Positions 61,144-64,000 of a stretch of DNA of 64,000 nucleotides are shown here, piece after piece. A program made the position numbers and the translations under genes. The notes under the pieces were generated by a model, which made no database searches, had not been told where the DNA came from, and was given only the letters and a program-made list of their open reading frames with translations. Numbering within the stretch: position 1 is the stretch's first letter; every line of letters begins with the position of its first letter. Origin of the DNA: Nicotiana tabacum (lineage: Eukaryota > Streptophyta > Magnoliopsida > Solanales > Solanaceae); contig NC_134094.1 in assembly GCF_000715075.1 (NCBI RefSeq), forward strand, positions 79,336,120 to 79,400,119, written 5' to 3'.

Positions 61144-63727
61144 ACCGCAGAAGATGAAAGAGTTTTCGGGCAATGAAATTGAACCAAAGCCAATTTTGAC
61201 CCGACTTTAGGCATGCGTTGCAGGAGTGGCATGAGGATTAGGAGTTGTAGGATTGGGAAGATTCTGGGAGGATTTTGGGGATTTAGGGCCAAATTCTGGC
61301 TTTGAATTGCTTACATACCTCGGGCTTAATGAGGATCATACCTCATGTAGTTCTAGAGTGAGGGCTTTGAGGAAGCGACACTCGCAGGAATTGCCGCAGT
61401 ATCGTATTATGGCGATACTGTGAGGAGAAAGATTTGGCACTCATTATAGATTTGAATTTGCGTCTTGACTTGAAAGATTTTGAGGGATTTAGAGTTCTAC
61501 TGATTGCTTTGAACTCGAGCTCGAATGCTTGGCCCTCTAATGGCTTTGCTATCCCTCATAGCATTGTAGTTCGGTCTGTTGCTTAGAAGGAGTTCCACGT
61601 TGCAATATTCGCTCATGCAAAAAAAATAAAATACACACATACCCATATATTGCAATTCAAAATATGTTAAGATGTGATGTAAATGATGTTGCCTGGCTGC
61701 CGGCGAGCCGTTATTTGGGATCGAGATGATGAGATACTTGAATTTGACTCGATTGTTAGCCGGGCTGTGTACCATTCCGCAGCTGTCGGAGCATTGAGTC
61801 TCCTCATTGGAAGTAGTTATAGAATGCATCTCCGCTTGTTGGTAGAGTTTTGCATTGAAAGTGTTTCCGCTTGTTGGGAGAGCTTGGCTTTTAGGGTGCG
61901 TCTCCACTTATTGGGAGAGCTTTGCACTGAAAAAGTAAAGTATCTTCGCTTGATGGGAGCGAATGAATTGTAGTGTGCGTCTCCACTTGTTGGGAGAGCT
62001 TTTCACTGAAAAAGTAAAGTAATCTCCACTTGATGAGAGTGATCTACTTGAAGAAAACTGTAATCATGCCTTTAGGATGCACAATCAAAATGTCAAAACG
62101 TTCCAAATAATAATAAAGGAAGAGAAAAGCATTCCCAAGAGATACTCTTAACTGCGAGGCTATCGATTGGAAGAACGATGGTGATGAGATTTACAACTGT
62201 CTATTCTGGTCTCTAGTGTGACGGAGCGAACAATTTGCTATATACATGGGTTCGATTGGCAAAATCGACGTTTACTTTGTACAGGTCGCTCCAATCGATT
62301 GAGCTGATGATTTGCTATATACGAGGCTCCGATTGGTGAAGCCAACGGCTCATTTTGTTCAAGGTGCTCCAATTGGTTGAGCAAACGATTTACTATATAC
62401 AGGGCTCCAACTGGTGAAGCCATCAGCTTGTTTTGTACAAGGTGCTCCGATTGATTGAGCGAACGATTTGCTATATACAGGACTTCAAATGGTGAAGCCA
62501 GCGACTCGTTTTGTATAAGGTGCTCCAATTGATTGAGCAGACGGTTTGCTATGTACAATATGCCTCATTCGTGTCAGCGGTCCGATTACAAGGTACTTGC
62601 AAAGAACTCGAGAATTAGTTTCAGTTATACCATGAAAACTTAAATAGAGGAAGAGGGGTGGTAATCCTGAGAGAGTGGAATATCTACCATTTTCCCCAGT
62701 GTATTTCCAACATTTCCTCGCATCTTGTTGGGCCTGCACTCAAAGAAAAATTCTTAGCGGGAGGGGGAGCTAGTTTGTGTCGACCATAGTACTGGCTTTT
62801 GCCCCGGTCCTGATACGGTTATGCCATGAAGTTTAGTAGGTGGAATAAATTATGATATTTTTTGAAAACATTTTTGAAAATCATTGTTTTATGGAAAATG
62901 CTGTCATTGCGGATTATGACATGCTTCGAAAGGTTCTCTGAATGCGAGAGTTGCTTCTTGAAAAACTCTATCCCATTGGTGTAAATCTTCCACAATATTT
63001 TTTGACGACGCGGTTGCTTTCTGTTATGGCTGCGGCCTAATCTAAACTAATGCATCACAAAGGTTTCCTAGGGTTATGACCGAACTCTTTCAGGTTGCCT
63101 ACGTATCCAAAATGATATCAGACCTGAACGTAGTTCGTGGATGATGATAAAGAAAAATATGATAAATATGAGCGAGCCTGACTCATGCAGCCTATGTATC
63201 CAAATAGAATTAGGTCAAGACGTAGTTTGATTACAACAGATGCGAAATGATGAGATTAAGAATGGAATGGTCGATTCTGACTTAGACTGCCTACGTATTT
63301 AAATGGAATCAGGCCAGAACGTAGTTTAATTACAAAAGACGACTGAATCCGATGAGGATTGCATACGTATTCCTCCCCGAGGAAATCAAGTTGTGGCATA
63401 GTTTTGGGAAATACAAAATAATATTTGTATTTTCTATTACAAAAGAAAGGGGAGGGAGAAACCTAACCCTATGTGGGTTGCGTACGTATCCCTCTATGGG
63501 AAGCTAGGTTGAGCATAGTTCTGTTACTGCAAAAACCTAGCTCTATTGCTTTCAAACGTAGTATATCTTGATTGCGTCAAAGTTGATAGACTTCATGCTA
63601 AATTTTCCATCCATTTTTACCAAGATTAGAGCTATACCCCACAACACTCGGTGGACCACGTATGAACCTTGCCCTCGATGCGAACTTTCCTTTGGCTTCT
63701 TTCTGGCGGGGAAGAGTTTTTTCAGAA
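61144..63727 (-). mobile_element. Ogre/Tat 3' non-coding internal region, repeat-rich
   Basis: 2.6 kb between the integrase end and the polypurine tract. It holds three repeat fields: TTGTTGGGAGAGCTTT-like units at about 61800-62030, a 78-bp array at 62231-62560, and GCCTACGTATCC...AACGTAGTT units at about 63090-63510 (roughly five degenerate copies). No pol motif is seen in it. Confidence 0.8.
62231..62560 (-). repeat. 78-bp tandem array encoding a 26-residue repeat
   Basis: Units starting GATTTGCTATATAC begin at 62309, 62387, 62465 and 62543 (exact 78-bp steps), with an earlier copy at about 62231. On the minus strand a 106-codon frame stays open across the array and repeats a block like LYIANRSLNQSEHLVQNK. 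The frame is open because the period is divisible by three; translation is unproven. Confidence 0.93.
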
Positions 63728-64000
63728 TCAATTACCCCAGTGTAAACCGGCGAGGTTCACCCTTTGGTTAAATGCACTGGCCATTCTATTTTGATACAGC
63801 TGACCATGGTATACTGCATCTATTCTCTTTTTGTCAATGAGCATGAGTTTCTCCTGTCTGACCTGTATCCACTCTGCATCATCTAACTTGGCCTCTTGGA
63901 TGACTTTTAAGGATGGTATCTCAACCTTTGCGGGTATCACAACTTCAGTGCCATATACCAATATGTACGATGTTACCCTAGTGGATGCTTTCATGGTGGT
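63728..64000 (-). pseudogene. Ogre/Tat integrase C-terminal part
   Basis: Minus-strand frame with TSYILVYGTEVVIPAKVEIP, LDDAEWIQVRQEKLMLIDKK and YHGQLYQNRMASAFNQRV, the integrase end typical of the Tat/Ogre branch of Ty3/gypsy. It stays open from the window edge to 63728. The rest of pol, and whether it is intact, lies beyond the window; it is called a remnant because the element is broken elsewhere. Confidence 0.85.

Noticed and set aside
62231..62560. CRISPR-like repeat array
   Set aside because: Units are contiguous 78-bp tandem copies without unique spacers, in a plant retroelement.
1..64000. Novel multi-gene system (defence, biosynthetic cluster or similar)
   Set aside because: Only two spliced host genes and one host pseudogene are visible, functionally unrelated and far apart; everything else coding is transposon-derived.

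Overview
This is a plant nuclear DNA window. The evidence is spliced genes with GT/AG introns, plant-type Copia, Chromovirus and Ogre/Tat LTR retrotransposons, RTE-type LINEs with a TTG-repeat tail, and MITEs. Several repeat ends (a Stowaway family, TGTYACGACCC-bounded LTRs, a LINE tail starting in ACAACAACA and CCCAGTGAA) are ones I associate with Solanaceae, so a large-genome nightshade such as Nicotiana is my inference; the species cannot be fixed by eye.

Layout. 1-4717: minus-strand non-autonomous LTR element with an Asp-tRNA primer site and an intact 286-aa ORF of unknown function. 5062-7991: six 3' exons of a plus-strand TPR-like gene, with a 5'-truncated LINE in one intron. 11717-11930: a hidden dUTPase pseudogene. 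12211-13584: a solo LTR related to the first element. 14458-16363: a complete five-exon minus-strand PP2C gene of the clade E (EGR) type, 356 aa, the one gene here that is complete and looks functional. 17366-22948: a full-length but dead Copia element with 508-bp LTRs. 23305-38031: MITEs, a LINE 5' fragment, a Copia gag/LTR fragment split by a 3.2-kb solo LTR, a Mutator-like element with a 9-bp target duplication and a 1.07-kb long-inverted-repeat element. 38032-64000: a deep nest of LTR elements.

The nest, read from target-site duplications and LTR termini: a gypsy-type LTR (41207-42634) is cut by a plus-oriented Ogre/Tat LTR start (42635-42974). That is cut by a minus-oriented Ogre/Tat element (42975 to beyond the window end). 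Its 3' LTR is cut by a 12.5-kb chromodomain-bearing gypsy (43178-55732, duplication CACCC). That element in turn carries a solo LTR inside gag (49821-52147) and a 1-kb insertion in its 3' LTR (45147-46180). The gypsy has lost its reverse transcriptase by internal deletion.

The two host genes are unrelated and do not form a cluster. I found no defence, biosynthetic or other multi-gene system. The least explained object is the 286-aa ORF carried by the non-autonomous element at the left edge. Exon boundaries were set by hand from splice signals and reading frame; repeat limits without a stated duplication are approximate.
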